Assembly: GCA_035648415.1 (NCBI GenBank)
Contig: DASRLO010000102.1
Coordinates: 1 to 6,385 of the forward strand
Length of the DNA stretch: 6,385 nt
Direction of reading: 5' to 3'
Source of the DNA: DATARH01 sp035648415
GTDB lineage: Bacteria > Pseudomonadota > Alphaproteobacteria > ATCC43930 > CGMCC-115725
The notes under the pieces are model-generated. The model made no database searches and had not been told where the DNA came from. It was given only the letters and a program-made list of their open reading frames with translations. Position numbers and translations under genes: made by a program. Positions 6,277-6,385 of the stretch are shown piece by piece. Each line of letters begins with the position of its first letter. The first letter of the stretch is position 1.

Positions 6277-6385
6277 TGCGGGAGGTCCTGGTCATCGGCA
6301 TCGGCGCGGGGAACCCGGACTATCTGACAGTTCAGGCGATCGATGCCCTTAATCGGGTCGATGTCTTCTTCATTCCGGACAAGGG
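6276..6385 (+). CDS. cobF: Precorrin-6A synthase (deacetylating) CobF, 5' part only
   Basis: An open frame starts at the ATG whose A is the last base of the eno stop (TGATG) and runs off the window after 36 full codons. It begins MREVLVIGIGAG, then NPDYLTVQAIDALNRVDVFF and IPDKG. The GIGAGNP segment is the N-terminal S-adenosylmethionine-binding loop of the tetrapyrrole methylase family. The ALNRVDVFF-x2-DKG stretch is what I recognise from CobF rather than CobI, CobJ, CobM or CysG-type methylases. CobF methylates C-1 of precorrin-5 and releases acetate in the aerobic cobalamin pathway. There is no Shine-Dalgarno sequence before the start, so translation probably depends on ribosomes finishing eno. 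A GGGAGG just after the start is inside the coding sequence and has no usable start codon after it. Only the N terminus is visible, so the call rests on a short segment. Confidence 0.82.
   Translation, partial: MREVLVIGIGAGNPDYLTVQAIDALNRVDVFFIPDK

Noticed and set aside
6280..6286. GGGAGGT as a ribosome binding site for a later cobF start
   Set aside because: No ATG, GTG or TTG follows at 5-10 nt, and the preceding ATG already gives the family's N terminus.

Overview
The window is GC-rich and densely coding. Gene content and order (secG, pyrG, kdsA and eno in a row, a class II metal-type KdsA, an aerobic-type cobF) point to a Gram-negative alphaproteobacterium, perhaps of the Rhodospirillales type. 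Assignment below class is a guess. Kdo synthesis implies a lipopolysaccharide outer membrane, and CobF implies aerobic-route cobalamin synthesis.

Layout. On the minus strand, positions 3-1993 hold two co-directional genes: a class I SAM-dependent methyltransferase-like protein with a Sec signal peptide, then an NnrS-family multi-pass haem/copper membrane protein whose last residues lie beyond the left edge. A 48-bp divergent spacer separates them from a plus-strand cluster running to the right edge: secG (preprotein translocase subunit), pyrG (CTP synthase), kdsA (Kdo-8-phosphate synthase), eno (enolase) and the first 36 codons of cobF (precorrin-6A synthase). No stretch over about 110 bp is without a gene.

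How the genes relate. The plus-strand genes are mostly housekeeping. PyrG makes CTP, and CTP is used by KdsB to activate the Kdo whose precursor KdsA makes. KdsA consumes phosphoenolpyruvate, which enolase produces, so kdsA next to eno makes metabolic sense. kdsA and eno overlap as ATGA, and eno and cobF overlap as TGATG, so these three are probably translationally coupled. pyrG and kdsA each have a -10-like AT-rich element about 15 bp before the start codon and no Shine-Dalgarno sequence, which suggests extra internal promoters and very short leaders. The minus-strand pair looks like an accessory unit: NnrS proteins are linked to nitric-oxide stress, and the exported methyltransferase-like family has no established substrate.

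I found no RNA gene, mobile element, CRISPR array or clear novel system. The points most worth a second look are cobF joined to eno, the signal peptide on a SAM-methyltransferase fold, and the near-leaderless arrangement of pyrG and kdsA.
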